Of a DNA stretch of 64,000 bases, positions 1 through 10,009 are shown piece after piece (positions within the stretch are counted from its first letter, which is position 1; the number at the start of each line of letters is the position of its first letter). Source of the DNA: Streptomyces sp. CB02009 (GTDB lineage: Bacteria > Actinomycetota > Actinomycetes > Streptomycetales > Streptomycetaceae); the NCBI RefSeq assembly GCF_001905825.1, contig NZ_LIVV01000005.1:512594-576593 (forward strand). Reading direction: 5' to 3'. The notes under the pieces are model-generated. The model ran no database searches, had not been told where the DNA came from, and saw nothing but the letters and a program-made list of their open reading frames with translations. The translations under genes were made by a program, and so were the position numbers.

Positions 1-929
1 TGCACATGCCGTGGGCGGTGTTCTCGTTCTCCGTGACCGTGGCCTTCTGGACCTGGGGCTGGAGCCTCTTCACGTATCCGCTGTGGCAGTGGGTCTTCCC
101 GGCGTACGTCGGGCAGGACGGCATCCAGCTGTACGGCGACGGGACCCACAACCTCTACCTCGACTCCCCCTTCGAGATCGCCGTCACCAGTCTCGCCGGG
201 CTGCTCTTCGTGATGGCCGGCCCCTGGCTCCTGCGCGGTTTCGTCGCCGTCGACCGCTTCCTCGTCTCCGGTCTGCTCGGGCCCTCCCGGCTCGCCTCCC
301 GTGTCACCGAGCTGGAGTCGGACCGCGGTGTCGTCGTCGACACCGCTGCGGCGGACCTGCGGCGCATCGAACGCGATCTGCACGACGGGGCGCAGGCACG
401 GCTCGCCGCGCTCGCCATGGATCTCGGGCTCGCGAAGGAGAAGCTCGCGGAGGATCCGCAGGCCGCGGCGGTGCTGGTCGACGAGGCGCACGGCGAGGTG
501 AAGCTCGCGCTCCAGGAGCTGCGGGACCTCGCCCGGGGCATCCACCCGGCCGTCCTCACCGACCGGGGTCTGGACGCGGCGCTTTCGGCGGTGGCCTCGC
601 GGTGCGCGGTCCCGGTGTCGGTGGACGTCGACCTGCCGGCGCGGCCGGTGGCGGCGATCGAGGGCATCGCGTACTTCACCGTCTCGGAGCTGCTGCGGAA
701 CGTCACGGCCCATGCGCGGGCGCGGCGGGCCTGGGTGGACGTGTGGCGCACGGGCGACCGGCTGATGCTGCAGGTGCGGGACGACGGGGTGGGCGGGGCG
801 CACGTCGTGACCGGGCGGAGCCTGTCCTCGCTCACCGAGCGGGTGGGTGCGGTGGACGGGGTGCTCGCGGTGGATTCGCCGGAAGGCGGGCCCACGACGG
901 TGACGGTGGAGCTGCCCTGGCGGGCATGA
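1..929 (+). CDS. Sensor histidine kinase, C-terminal part (5' end outside window)
   Basis: Membrane histidine kinase of a two-component system, with its regulator encoded just downstream. The visible part has two hydrophobic stretches (about residues 5-28 and 58-80 counted from the ATG at base 6), then a HisKA_3 dimerisation domain with the phospho-acceptor His126 in ERDLHDGAQ. A HATPase_c domain follows, with N-box ELLRNVTAHA and G-box DDGVGG. Related kinases of this group are longer at the N terminus and the frame is open at the left edge, so I treat the gene as truncated by the window rather than starting at base 6. The signal sensed cannot be read from the sequence. Confidence 0.9.
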   Translation, partial: HMPWAVFSFSVTVAFWTWGWSLFTYPLWQWVFPAYVGQDGIQLYGDGTHNLYLDSPFEIAVTSLAGLLFVMAGPWLLRGFVAVDRFLVSGLLGPSRLASRVTELESDRGVVVDTAAADLRRIERDLHDGAQARLAALAMDLGLAKEKLAEDPQAAAVLVDEAHGEVKLALQELRDLARGIHPAVLTDRGLDAALSAVASRCAVPVSVDVDLPARPVAAIEGIAYFTVSELLRNVTAHARARRAWVDVWRTGDRLMLQVRDDGVGGAHVVTGRSLSSLTERVGAVDGVLAVDSPEGGPTTVTVELPWRA

Positions 930-975
930 GCGGGCGGGGCGGGCGGGACAGGTCGGCCCGCCCACCAGGCACGAC

Positions 976-1018
976 AGGGCCCGATCCCGCCGGATGCGAC
1001 CCGGCGGGATCGGGCCCT
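976..1018. terminator. Perfect 18-bp hairpin after the sensor kinase gene
   Basis: Bases 976-993 pair exactly with 1001-1018 around a 7-base loop; the stem core is GGGCCCGATCCCGCCGG. It lies 47 bases after the kinase stop. There is no T-run, which is usual for Streptomyces hairpins. It suggests that the kinase and regulator genes may be transcribed separately. Confidence 0.7.
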
Positions 1019-1225
1019 CACCCCGGGCACGGCAGGCCCCGCGCCCCCGCCGTGACCCGGCGCGACCGGACCCGCACCCGCGCACGGCAGAAAGTCCGTA
1101 GCGGGCACTCCTCCCGGGAATGAGCACAACGCGAGTCGATCCTGCGATGCTGGCCGAGTCGTGGGAAGTACTCGGGCAAGGCATGGGGGCTGTGGGGCGT
1201 GGCTGTGGATCAAGGGGTCGGGCGT

Positions 1226-1885
1226 GTGCGGGTGGTCATCGCGGAGGATTCCGTGCTGCTGCGGGAGGGACTGACCCGTCTTCTCACCGATCTCGGGCAT
1301 GACGTGGTCGCCGGGGTGGGGGACGGTGAGGCGCTCGTCGAGACCGTCGCCGGGCTCGCCACGCAGGGCGCGCTGCCGGACGTCGTCGTCGCCGACGTGC
1401 GGATGCCCCCGACGCACACGGACGAGGGGGTCCGCGCGGCCGTGCGGCTGCGCAAGGAGCATCCGGGTCTCGGTGTGCTCGTGCTGTCGCAGTACGTGGA
1501 GGAGCAGTACGCCACCGAACTCCTGGCCGGTTCGAGTCGCGGTGTGGGCTATCTGCTGAAGGACCGGGTCGCCGAGGTCCGGGAGTTCGTGGACGCCGTG
1601 GTGCGGGTCGCCGGCGGCGGTACCGCGCTGGACCCCGAGGTGGTGCAGCAGCTGCTGGGCCGGAGCCGTCAGCAGGACGTGCTGGCGAACCTCACACCGC
1701 GCGAGCGGGAGGTCCTCGGTCTGATGGCGGAGGGGCGGACGAACTCGGCGATCGCGAAGGCGCTGGTGGTGAGCGACGGCGCGGTGGAGAAGCACATCAG
1801 CAACATCTTCCTGAAGCTGGGGCTCTCGCCGAGTGACGGCGATCACCGTCGGGTACTGGCGGTGTTGACGTATCTGAAATCCTGA
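1226..1885 (+). CDS. LuxR/NarL-family response regulator
   Basis: Transcriptional regulator paired with the upstream kinase. The receiver domain has an acidic pocket in VIAEDSV and the phospho-acceptor Asp57 in VVADVRMP. A C-terminal LuxR-type HTH contains LTPREREVLGLMAEG and GAVEKHISNIFLKL. I chose the GTG at 1226 (219 aa) because AAGGGG lies 8 bases before it and the receiver then starts in the usual way. A GTG at 1199 would add nine residues and is the main alternative. The target genes are unknown. Confidence 0.9.
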   Translation: MRVVIAEDSVLLREGLTRLLTDLGHDVVAGVGDGEALVETVAGLATQGALPDVVVADVRMPPTHTDEGVRAAVRLRKEHPGLGVLVLSQYVEEQYATELLAGSSRGVGYLLKDRVAEVREFVDAVVRVAGGGTALDPEVVQQLLGRSRQQDVLANLTPREREVLGLMAEGRTNSAIAKALVVSDGAVEKHISNIFLKLGLSPSDGDHRRVLAVLTYLKS

Positions 1886-2233
1886 TCATCTGACACCCTG
1901 TCAGATATCGAGGGGAAGCCGTTTTCCCGGAGTCACCGAGGTCACCACCCGCGTGACCACCAGGAAGGCGGCCCTCCTAGGGCCCCCAGGGACCCTAGGT
2001 CCAAAGAATGAGGCGGAATCCGGCTTTCCGGAACACTCCGGGTGGCGACAGAACGTGACAATTCTAGGCAAGAGGGCATCTCAAAAAGAGGTCCATGATG
2101 CGAGAAGTCCCGGGAAGGCCCCCCTTACCGTCGTAGGGTGGGCCTCGGGACGGACGGTGATCAGCCGACCGCGTCCCGAGCCTTCTCCCGCCTCCGGCGG
2201 AGAGTCCCCTTGCCGCGAGGGAGGTCCAGTTCA
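1886..2233. other. Intergenic region between the response regulator and korA, with two small dyads
   Basis: This 348-base gap has no convincing gene. Two dyads are visible. ATCTGACA at 1888-1895 pairs with TGTCAGAT at 1899-1906, just after the regulator stop, and looks like a terminator. CCTAGGG at 1976-1982 pairs with CCCTAGG at 1993-1999, and could be an operator or a second terminator. A TAGGGT hexamer at 2134-2139 is a possible -10 for korAB, but no -35 is clear. Confidence 0.45.
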
Positions 2234-4163
2234 GTGACCAGCCAGGTCAGTAGCGAGGCCGGTGAGGCATTGCTCGGGGAGCAGCGCAGTGCCCCGGCGA
2301 AGCCGCACCACGGCACCGAGAAGGAAGTGCGCCGGCTCGATCGGGTGATCATCCGCTTCGCGGGTGACTCCGGTGACGGCATGCAGCTGACAGGTGACCG
2401 CTTCACCTCGGAGACGGCGTCCTTCGGGAACGACCTCTCCACGCTGCCGAACTTCCCGGCCGAGATCCGAGCACCCGCCGGAACCCTGCCGGGCGTCTCG
2501 TCCTTCCAGCTGCACTTCGCCGACCACGACATCCTGACCCCGGGCGACGCCCCGAACGTGCTGGTCGCGATGAACCCCGCCGCCCTCAGGGCCAACATCG
2601 GGGACGTGGCGCGCGGGGGCGAGATCATCGTCAACACCGACGAATTCGCCAAGCGGGCCATGGCCAAGGTCGGCTACGTGACCTCGCCGCTCGAGGACGG
2701 CTCACTGGACGGCTACCGGGTCCACCCCGTACCGCTGACCACGCTGACCGTCGAGGCGCTCAAGGAGTTCGGCCTGTCCCGGAAGGAGGCCGAGCGCTCC
2801 AAGAACATGTTCGCGCTCGGACTGCTCTCCTGGATGTACCACCGGCCGACCGAGGGCACCGAGACCTTCCTGCGGCAGAAGTTCGCGAAGAACCCGCAGA
2901 TCGCCGAGGCCAACGTCGCCGCCTTCCGGGCCGGCTGGAACTTCGGCGAGACCACCGAGGACTTCGCCGTCTCGTACGAGGTCGCCCCCGCGACCCGGGC
3001 CTTCCCGACCGGCACCTACCGGAACATCTCGGGAAACCTGGCCCTCTCGTACGGCCTGGTCGCCGCCTCGCGCCAGGCGGACCTGCCGCTGTACCTGGGC
3101 TCGTACCCCATCACCCCGGCCTCGGACATCCTCCACGAGCTCAGCAAGCACAAGAACTTCGGCGTCCGCACCTTCCAGGCCGAGGACGAGATCGCCGGCA
3201 TCGGGGCCGCCCTCGGGGCCGCCTTCGGCGGCGCGCTCGGCGTGACGACCACCTCCGGCCCCGGCGTGGCGCTCAAGTCGGAGACGATCGGGCTCGCGGT
3301 CTCCCTGGAGCTGCCGCTGCTGATCGTCGACATCCAGCGCGGCGGCCCGTCCACCGGCCTCCCCACCAAGACCGAGCAGGCCGACCTGCTCCAGGCGATG
3401 TACGGGCGCAACGGCGAGGCGCCGGTCCCGATCGTCGCCCCGAAGACGCCCGCCGACTGCTTCGACGCGGCGATCGAGGCGGCCCGGATCGCCCTCACGT
3501 ACCGCACGCCGGTCTTCCTGCTCTCCGACGGCTACCTCGCCAACGGCTCCGAGCCCTGGCGCATCCCGGACGTCGACGAACTCCCCGACCTTCGGACGCA
3601 GTTCGCCACCGGCCCGAACCAGGAGCTGGCCGACGGCACCGAGGTCTTCTGGCCGTACAAGCGCGACCCGGACACCCTGGCCCGCCCGTGGGCCGTGCCG
3701 GGCACCCCCGGCCTCGAACACCGCATCGGCGGCATCGAGAAGCAGGACGGCACCGGGAACATCTCGTACGACCCCGCCAACCACGAGTTCATGGTCCGCA
3801 CCCGGCAGGCCAAGGTCGACGGCATCGACGTCCCCGACATCGAGGTCGACGACCCGGACGGCGCACGGACCCTGGTCCTCGGCTGGGGCTCCACCTACGG
3901 GCCGATCACGGCGGCCGTCCGCCGCATCCGCCGGGAGAACGGCCACATCGCCCAGGCCCACCTGCGGCACCTCAACCCCTTCCCGAGGAACCTCGGCGAG
4001 GTCCTCAAGCGGTACGAGAAGGTCGTCGTTCCCGAGATGAACCTCGGCCAGCTCGCCACCCTCGTCCGGGCGAAGTACCTCGTCGACGCCCGCAGCCACA
4101 CCCAGGTCAACGGCATGCCGTTCAAGGCCGAGCAGCTCGCCGCGGCTCTCAAGGAGGCCATCG

Positions 4164-4171
<8 letters not shown>
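2234..4171 (+). CDS. korA: 2-oxoglutarate:ferredoxin oxidoreductase, fused gamma-alpha subunit
   Basis: Subunit of the CoA-dependent 2-oxoacid:ferredoxin oxidoreductase that converts 2-oxoglutarate to succinyl-CoA and reduces ferredoxin. The gamma domain comes first (IIRFAGDSGDGMQLTGDRF), followed by the alpha domain with LGSYPITPASDILHELS and the GPGVALKSE region, the usual actinobacterial fused layout (645 aa here). GTG 2234 is preferred because AGGGAGGT ends about 8 bases upstream; the open frame extends further but has no better ribosome site. The stop overlaps the korB start by 8 bases, so the two are translationally coupled. Assigning 2-oxoglutarate rather than pyruvate as substrate follows the family. 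Confidence 0.93.
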
Positions 4172-5216
<1,045 letters not shown>

Positions 5217-5234
5217 ACCGGACGCCACGACCTC

Positions 5235-5262
5235 GGGGGCACGGCCGCACGGCCGTGCCCCC
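5235..5262. terminator. Bidirectional terminator between korB and the receptor-kinase operon
   Basis: Twelve perfect base pairs: GGGGGCACGGCC at 5235-5246 with GGCCGTGCCCCC at 5251-5262, loop of four bases. It lies between two convergent genes (korB ends at 5216, the kinase gene at 5270). Confidence 0.85.
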
Positions 5263-5269
5263 TGTCACG

Positions 5270-7471
5270 TCATGTGCCCTGCGTCTGACGCTTCTTCCGG
5301 GCGGCGACGTCGTCCTCGGCGACCTTCTCGAAGACCCCGAGGAAGCGGGGCACCCCCCGCTGGATCCGGTGGATGAACACCTGGTCCATGTACCGGTAGG
5401 TCTTGGCGGTCTCGTAGCCGTACTGCTTCACCACACCCTGATACGTGCGCTCCCGCAGCCGCCGTGTCAGCGCGCTCCGCTCCATCGGCAGCCCGTCCTT
5501 CGCCAGGCTCCGCATCGCCTCCGCGACGGACAGCACCGCGTCGTACGCCTCGACCGCGTACCGGTCGACGGGCACCGCACCGGACAGGCCCCACCTCTTG
5601 CGGTACGCGGCGGTGAAGGCCTTCGCCCCGGGCATCAGGGCCGGGTCGACGTACGTGGTGCCGATGCGCCAGTCCTCGACAGCGGAGCCCGCGACCTTGA
5701 AGAACTCCGGTTCGAGCACGTACTCGACGCTTCCGCACAAGCCCTTGAATCCCTGCGCCCGCAGCTCCAGCGCGCACAGGGCGGCCCGGCGCGGTGACGT
5801 GCCCGCGTACATGACGCCCTCCGCACCCGCGGCCAGCGCGGCCCGGACAGCGGGCCCGAAGTCATCGCTGTCAGCGGCCACCTGGTGGCGGCTGAGCGTG
5901 ATCGAGGCCTGGCCCATGGCGTCCTGGGCGCTCTTGGCGAGGAACCAGGCAAAGGCGCCGGCCGCCCTGTCCTCGATCACGGCGACCCGGCGGTACTTCC
6001 GGGTGATGGAGACCGTCGAGAAACCGAGCGACAGGACGTCACGGACGGGGCGCATCTCGAAGTAGGCCGGATTGCTGCCGAGTTCACTGACGGTCTCGCT
6101 GGCCGTTCCTGCCGCCACGCTTGCGAACACCAGCTCGTTCCGCTGGTAGATGCCGAGCGCGGCAAGCACGACCTCCTCGTTCGTCGGCCCGACGACGGCG
6201 ATGACGGACCGGTCCTTGCCGAAGGCCTCGGCAGCGGTCACCGACCGACGCGGGTCACCGCCGTCGTCGCGGACCTTCACGGCCAGGTCGAACGGCCGGT
6301 CGGCGCGGGCGTTGAAGGTCTCCACGGCCAGCCGGACGCCCCGCTCCTGGCCCCGGCCGTCCGTCTTCCGGGCGCCGCTCAGATCGGTCTGGACGCCGAT
6401 CGTGTGGGTGGCGAGGGTGCGCGGCGGCCCGCCCGGACCACCGGCCGCCGGGCCCCGGTTCGCCAGATAGGCGGTGAGGCCGCCGGCGCCGACGACGGCC
6501 GCCGCGGCGCCGCCGATCAGCACGCGCCGGCGCGAAGGCCCCTTCTGCGGCGGGGCGTCGACCAGCATCGTCGGCTCGGGCACCGGCAGGTCCAAGACCC
6601 GCGAGGAGCGCTGGGCGATCAGCGCGGGCAGGCCCGGCGGCAGCCAGTCACCCGCCGGCCCGTCCGCCTCCCCCAGCGCGGCCCTCACCTCGAGCGCCGT
6701 CGGGCGGTCCGTCGGGTTCTTCGCCAGACAGGCTCTGACAAGGGGGAGGACCGTGTCCGGCACCTCGGTGAGGTCGGGCTCCTCGTGGACCGTCCGGTAG
6801 ACGACCGCCGCCACGGCGCCCGTGCCGAAGGGTCGCTCCCCCGTCAAGGCGTACGCGAGGACGCAGCCGAGCGAGAAGACGTCGCTCGCCGGTCCGACCT
6901 CGCCCGCCCCGGCGACTCTGGCCTGCTCGGGGGCGAGGAAGCCGGGGGTGCCGATCATCGCGCCGGTGGCCGTGAGCGCGGTCGCCCCGGCGGACCTCGC
7001 GATGCCGAAGTCGATGAGGCGCGGGCCGTCGAGGGCGAGGAGGACGTTCCCCGGCTTCACGTCCCGGTGCACGAGCCCCGCCTCGTGCATGTCGCCGAGC
7101 GCGGACGCCAGCCGGGCGCCCAGGGCCCGTACGGTCGGCTCGGGCAGCGCGCCGTGCAGGGCGACGGCCTCGGCCAGCGAGGGGCCCGGCACGAACTCGG
7201 TCGCCAGCCACGGCTCCCGGGCCTCCGGGTCGGCGCCGAGCACCCGTACGACCCAGCGCCCGGTGATCCGCTCGGCGGCCGCGGCCTCGCGGCGGAACCG
7301 CTCCCGGAAACCGGGGTCGGCGGCGTGCTCGGCCCGGATGAGCTTGAGCGCGGCGAGCGCCCCGCCGCCGGAGCGGGCGAGGTAGACCACGCCCATGCCT
7401 CCGGCGCCGAGACGGCCGAGCAGCCGGTATCCGGCGATGGCCGACGGGTCGGCCTTGCGCAGCGGCTGCAC
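5270..7471 (-). CDS. Receptor-type Ser/Thr kinase with extracellular solute-binding domain (1)
   Basis: Eukaryote-type protein kinase joined to an ABC-transporter-like branched-chain amino acid/amide binding domain (733 aa). The kinase is N-terminal and cytoplasmic: Gly loop GRLGAGGMGVVY (19-30), Lys43, HRDVKPGN (135-142), DFG (154-156) and APEQ (180-183). RRR followed by one membrane span lies at about 314-335. From about residue 356 to the end is a Peripla_BP_6-like fold starting TIGVQTDLSGA. All catalytic residues are present, so it should be active. GTG start, 3 bases after the stop of the paralogous kinase gene upstream. Inference: ligand binding outside the cell controls kinase activity inside. 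Ligand and substrates are unknown. Confidence 0.9.
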   Translation of the reverse strand: MQPLRKADPSAIAGYRLLGRLGAGGMGVVYLARSGGGALAALKLIRAEHAADPGFRERFRREAAAAERITGRWVVRVLGADPEAREPWLATEFVPGPSLAEAVALHGALPEPTVRALGARLASALGDMHEAGLVHRDVKPGNVLLALDGPRLIDFGIARSAGATALTATGAMIGTPGFLAPEQARVAGAGEVGPASDVFSLGCVLAYALTGERPFGTGAVAAVVYRTVHEEPDLTEVPDTVLPLVRACLAKNPTDRPTALEVRAALGEADGPAGDWLPPGLPALIAQRSSRVLDLPVPEPTMLVDAPPQKGPSRRRVLIGGAAAAVVGAGGLTAYLANRGPAAGGPGGPPRTLATHTIGVQTDLSGARKTDGRGQERGVRLAVETFNARADRPFDLAVKVRDDGGDPRRSVTAAEAFGKDRSVIAVVGPTNEEVVLAALGIYQRNELVFASVAAGTASETVSELGSNPAYFEMRPVRDVLSLGFSTVSITRKYRRVAVIEDRAAGAFAWFLAKSAQDAMGQASITLSRHQVAADSDDFGPAVRAALAAGAEGVMYAGTSPRRAALCALELRAQGFKGLCGSVEYVLEPEFFKVAGSAVEDWRIGTTYVDPALMPGAKAFTAAYRKRWGLSGAVPVDRYAVEAYDAVLSVAEAMRSLAKDGLPMERSALTRRLRERTYQGVVKQYGYETAKTYRYMDQVFIHRIQRGVPRFLGVFEKVAEDDVAARKKRQTQGT

Positions 7472-7474
7472 CGG

Positions 7475-10009
7475 TCAGTTCCCCCCGGCCTTGCGCGGGA
7501 GGCTGGGCGCGAACTCCAGTGGCTTGTACCGGCCGTTCTCCACGACGTACATGAAGGTGCCGACGCCGTTGAGGTTGCCGTCCTTGTCGAAGGAGTAACC
7601 ACCCATGGCGCCCTGGTACTTGGCCTTGCGGAGCTGAGGCGCGAGGGCGGTGCGGTCGGGTCGCTTCCCGCCCTTGGCGGCCTTCTCCACGTACTGGACG
7701 AGCAGGTTGGTGACGTCGTAGGCCTCGCCCGTGTAGAAGGCGGGGACCGTGCCGTACGCCTTGCGGTGGGCCGCCACGAGCTCGGTGGCCTCCTTCCTGG
7801 TGGTGGGGTCGACGACGGGAGCGCCCACGACCCACCCCTCGGCCGCCTTCCCGGCACCGTCGAGGAACTCCTGCCCGAAGACGTGCTGGCCGGTGATGCG
7901 CATGCCCGTGAAGCCGAGGGCGTCGAGTTCCTTCGCGGCCCGGACCGCACTCGGGGCGAGCCCGGCGTGGAGATAAGCGTCCATGCCCGCGTCGACCATC
8001 TCACCGAGGACCTGCTCCAGGCGCTTGGCGCCGCTCGGGATCACCCGGGGCCGCGGCACGATCCCGGCTTGCTTGAAGCCGAAGTTGGCCCCGACGACGT
8101 ACTGCCAGGAGTACGTGTCGTCGGTGCGCTCCTGGAGGAGGCCGGGCCGGACGCTCCGGGTCTTGGCCTGGACGTAGTAGGCGAGGCCCATGGCCCCGAA
8201 GGGGTGCATGGGGCAGGCCCGCACGATGCTCAGGCCCTGCGGCGTCGCGGGGTTGATCAGCAGGTTCAGTCCCGCGGAGACGGTCAGGACCGGGAGGCGG
8301 GCCTCGTCGTAGGCGGGCAGCGCCGTGAGCCCCGTGTAGTCGGAGGTGGGGCCGATGATCCCGAGGACGTCGCGGTCTCCGGTGAGGGCGCGGGCGGCGG
8401 CGAGCGCGCGGGTGCGGTCCCCGCCGTCGTCGGAGACCTTCACGTCGAGCGTGAACGGCTTGTCCTTACGGGCGTTGAACCGCTCGACGGCGAGCCGGAC
8501 GCCCCGCTCCTGGGCGCGGCCGAGGTCCTTGGCGGGACCGCTCAGATCTGCCTGGACTCCGATGGTCCACTTGCGGGGCTCCGGCGGCGGCAGCGCCTTG
8601 GCCTTCCCGTCGTCGCCGAACGCCGCCCACGCGGCCGCGCCCGCGCCCGCGACGAGCACGGCGCCGCCGGCGACGAGCGTCAGGAAGCGGCGTCTGCTCG
8701 GTGCCTCCTGGGCGGCCGGCGTCGTGCCGGCGGTGGTGGCGTCGATGTCGGGGAGGGCCAGCATCCGGGCCGAGCGCTCGGCGATGGTCCGGACGACGGG
8801 GGCGGGCAGCCAGTCGGCGTCTGCGCCCCGGGTGTCCTCGACGAGCGCAACGGCGACCTGTTGAGCGGCGGGCCGGGCGGCCGGGTCCTTGGCGAGACAG
8901 GCCCGCAGCACGTCGAGCAGGCCGCCCGGTACACCGTTGAGGTCGGGCTCGTCGTGGACGGTCCGGTACATCAGGGCGTCCACGGCGCCGGTGCCGAACG
9001 GCGGGCGGCCGGTGGCCGCGTAGACGAGGAGGCAGCCGAGAGCGAAGACGTCGGCGGCCGGGCCGATCGCGTCGACGCGGGCCTCGGCCTGCTCGGGGGC
9101 GAGGAAGCCGGGGGTGCCGACGACCATGTCGGTGGCGGTGAGCGCGGTCTCCCCGGTGGCACGGGCGATGCCGAAGTCGATGAGGCGCGGGCCGTCGACG
9201 GCGAGCAGGATGTTGCCGGGCTTGACGTCGCGGTGGACGAGCCCGGCCGCGTGCACGGCGGCCAGGGCGCGGGCGACGGACCAGCCGAGGAGGCGGACGC
9301 TCCGCTCGGGCAGCGGCCCGTGCGCGGTGACGGCCTCGCCGAGGGAGGGTCCGGCGACGAAGGCGGTGGCCATCCACGGTTCGGGGGCGTCCGGATCGGC
9401 GCCGGTGACGGGCACGGCCCAGGGACTGGAGACCCGGCGGGCGGCCTCGACCTCCCGGCGGAACCGGGCCCGGAAGTCGGGCTGTTCGGCCTGGTCGGCG
9501 TGGGTGACCTTGACGGCCGCGAGCTCGCCGTTCTCGGTACGGCCCAGGTAGACGACGCCCATGCCGCCCGCGCCGAGCCGTCCGAGAAGGCGGTAGCCGG
9601 CGATCAGGGAGGGGTCGGAGGGCAGGAGCGCCTGCAGCGCGCCGGGCGCGGGGGCCGGGGGGCTCGGGGGTGCCGGGGGGCCGACGGGCGGGGGTATGTG
9701 AGCAGCGGCGGGCGGGGGCGGGGACACGGGAGCAGCGGGGGGCAGGGACGGCGGCGGAACGGCGCCGCCGGCCGACGGGGGCAGGGGCTGGGGCGGGGGA
9801 GCGTCGGCCGGCTTCGGCGGGAGCCAGGGGGCGGCGGCCGGGTCGGGCGGGCTGCCGGCCGGGCTCCCGGACGACGGTCCGCCGGAGGCCGCGTCCGGAG
9901 TCTCGACCGGAGTGCCGTCCGGAGTCCCGTCCGGCGCTCCGGCCCGGGCTCTCGCCTCGTCCCCGGGCTCGTTCTCGGGGTGGTCTCCCGCGGGGGCGGC
10001 AGGGCTCAT
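7475..10009 (-). CDS. Receptor-type Ser/Thr kinase with extracellular solute-binding domain (2)
   Basis: Paralogue of the kinase encoded just downstream, with the same order of parts (844 aa). It differs by a disordered N-terminal extension of about 130 residues, very rich in Pro and Ala. The kinase domain follows: GRLGAGGMGVVY, Lys167, HRDVKPGN (259-266), DFG (278-280), APEQ. A single membrane span at about 442-463 comes next, then a Peripla_BP_6-like domain from about 482 (WTIGVQADLSG). The ATG start overlaps the stop of the lipoprotein gene upstream by 4 bases. The Pro-rich tail may be a protein docking segment (inference). The two binding domains have diverged and may bind different ligands. 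Confidence 0.9.
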   Translation of the reverse strand: MSPAAPAGDHPENEPGDEARARAGAPDGTPDGTPVETPDAASGGPSSGSPAGSPPDPAAAPWLPPKPADAPPPQPLPPSAGGAVPPPSLPPAAPVSPPPPAAAHIPPPVGPPAPPSPPAPAPGALQALLPSDPSLIAGYRLLGRLGAGGMGVVYLGRTENGELAAVKVTHADQAEQPDFRARFRREVEAARRVSSPWAVPVTGADPDAPEPWMATAFVAGPSLGEAVTAHGPLPERSVRLLGWSVARALAAVHAAGLVHRDVKPGNILLAVDGPRLIDFGIARATGETALTATDMVVGTPGFLAPEQAEARVDAIGPAADVFALGCLLVYAATGRPPFGTGAVDALMYRTVHDEPDLNGVPGGLLDVLRACLAKDPAARPAAQQVAVALVEDTRGADADWLPAPVVRTIAERSARMLALPDIDATTAGTTPAAQEAPSRRRFLTLVAGGAVLVAGAGAAAWAAFGDDGKAKALPPPEPRKWTIGVQADLSGPAKDLGRAQERGVRLAVERFNARKDKPFTLDVKVSDDGGDRTRALAAARALTGDRDVLGIIGPTSDYTGLTALPAYDEARLPVLTVSAGLNLLINPATPQGLSIVRACPMHPFGAMGLAYYVQAKTRSVRPGLLQERTDDTYSWQYVVGANFGFKQAGIVPRPRVIPSGAKRLEQVLGEMVDAGMDAYLHAGLAPSAVRAAKELDALGFTGMRITGQHVFGQEFLDGAGKAAEGWVVGAPVVDPTTRKEATELVAAHRKAYGTVPAFYTGEAYDVTNLLVQYVEKAAKGGKRPDRTALAPQLRKAKYQGAMGGYSFDKDGNLNGVGTFMYVVENGRYKPLEFAPSLPRKAGGN

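Noticed and set aside
1120-1302. Small ORF (60 codons) overlapping the response regulator start
   Set aside because: The first 20 residues look plausible, but the rest is a Gly/Arg shadow of the regulator gene, and no family is recognisable.
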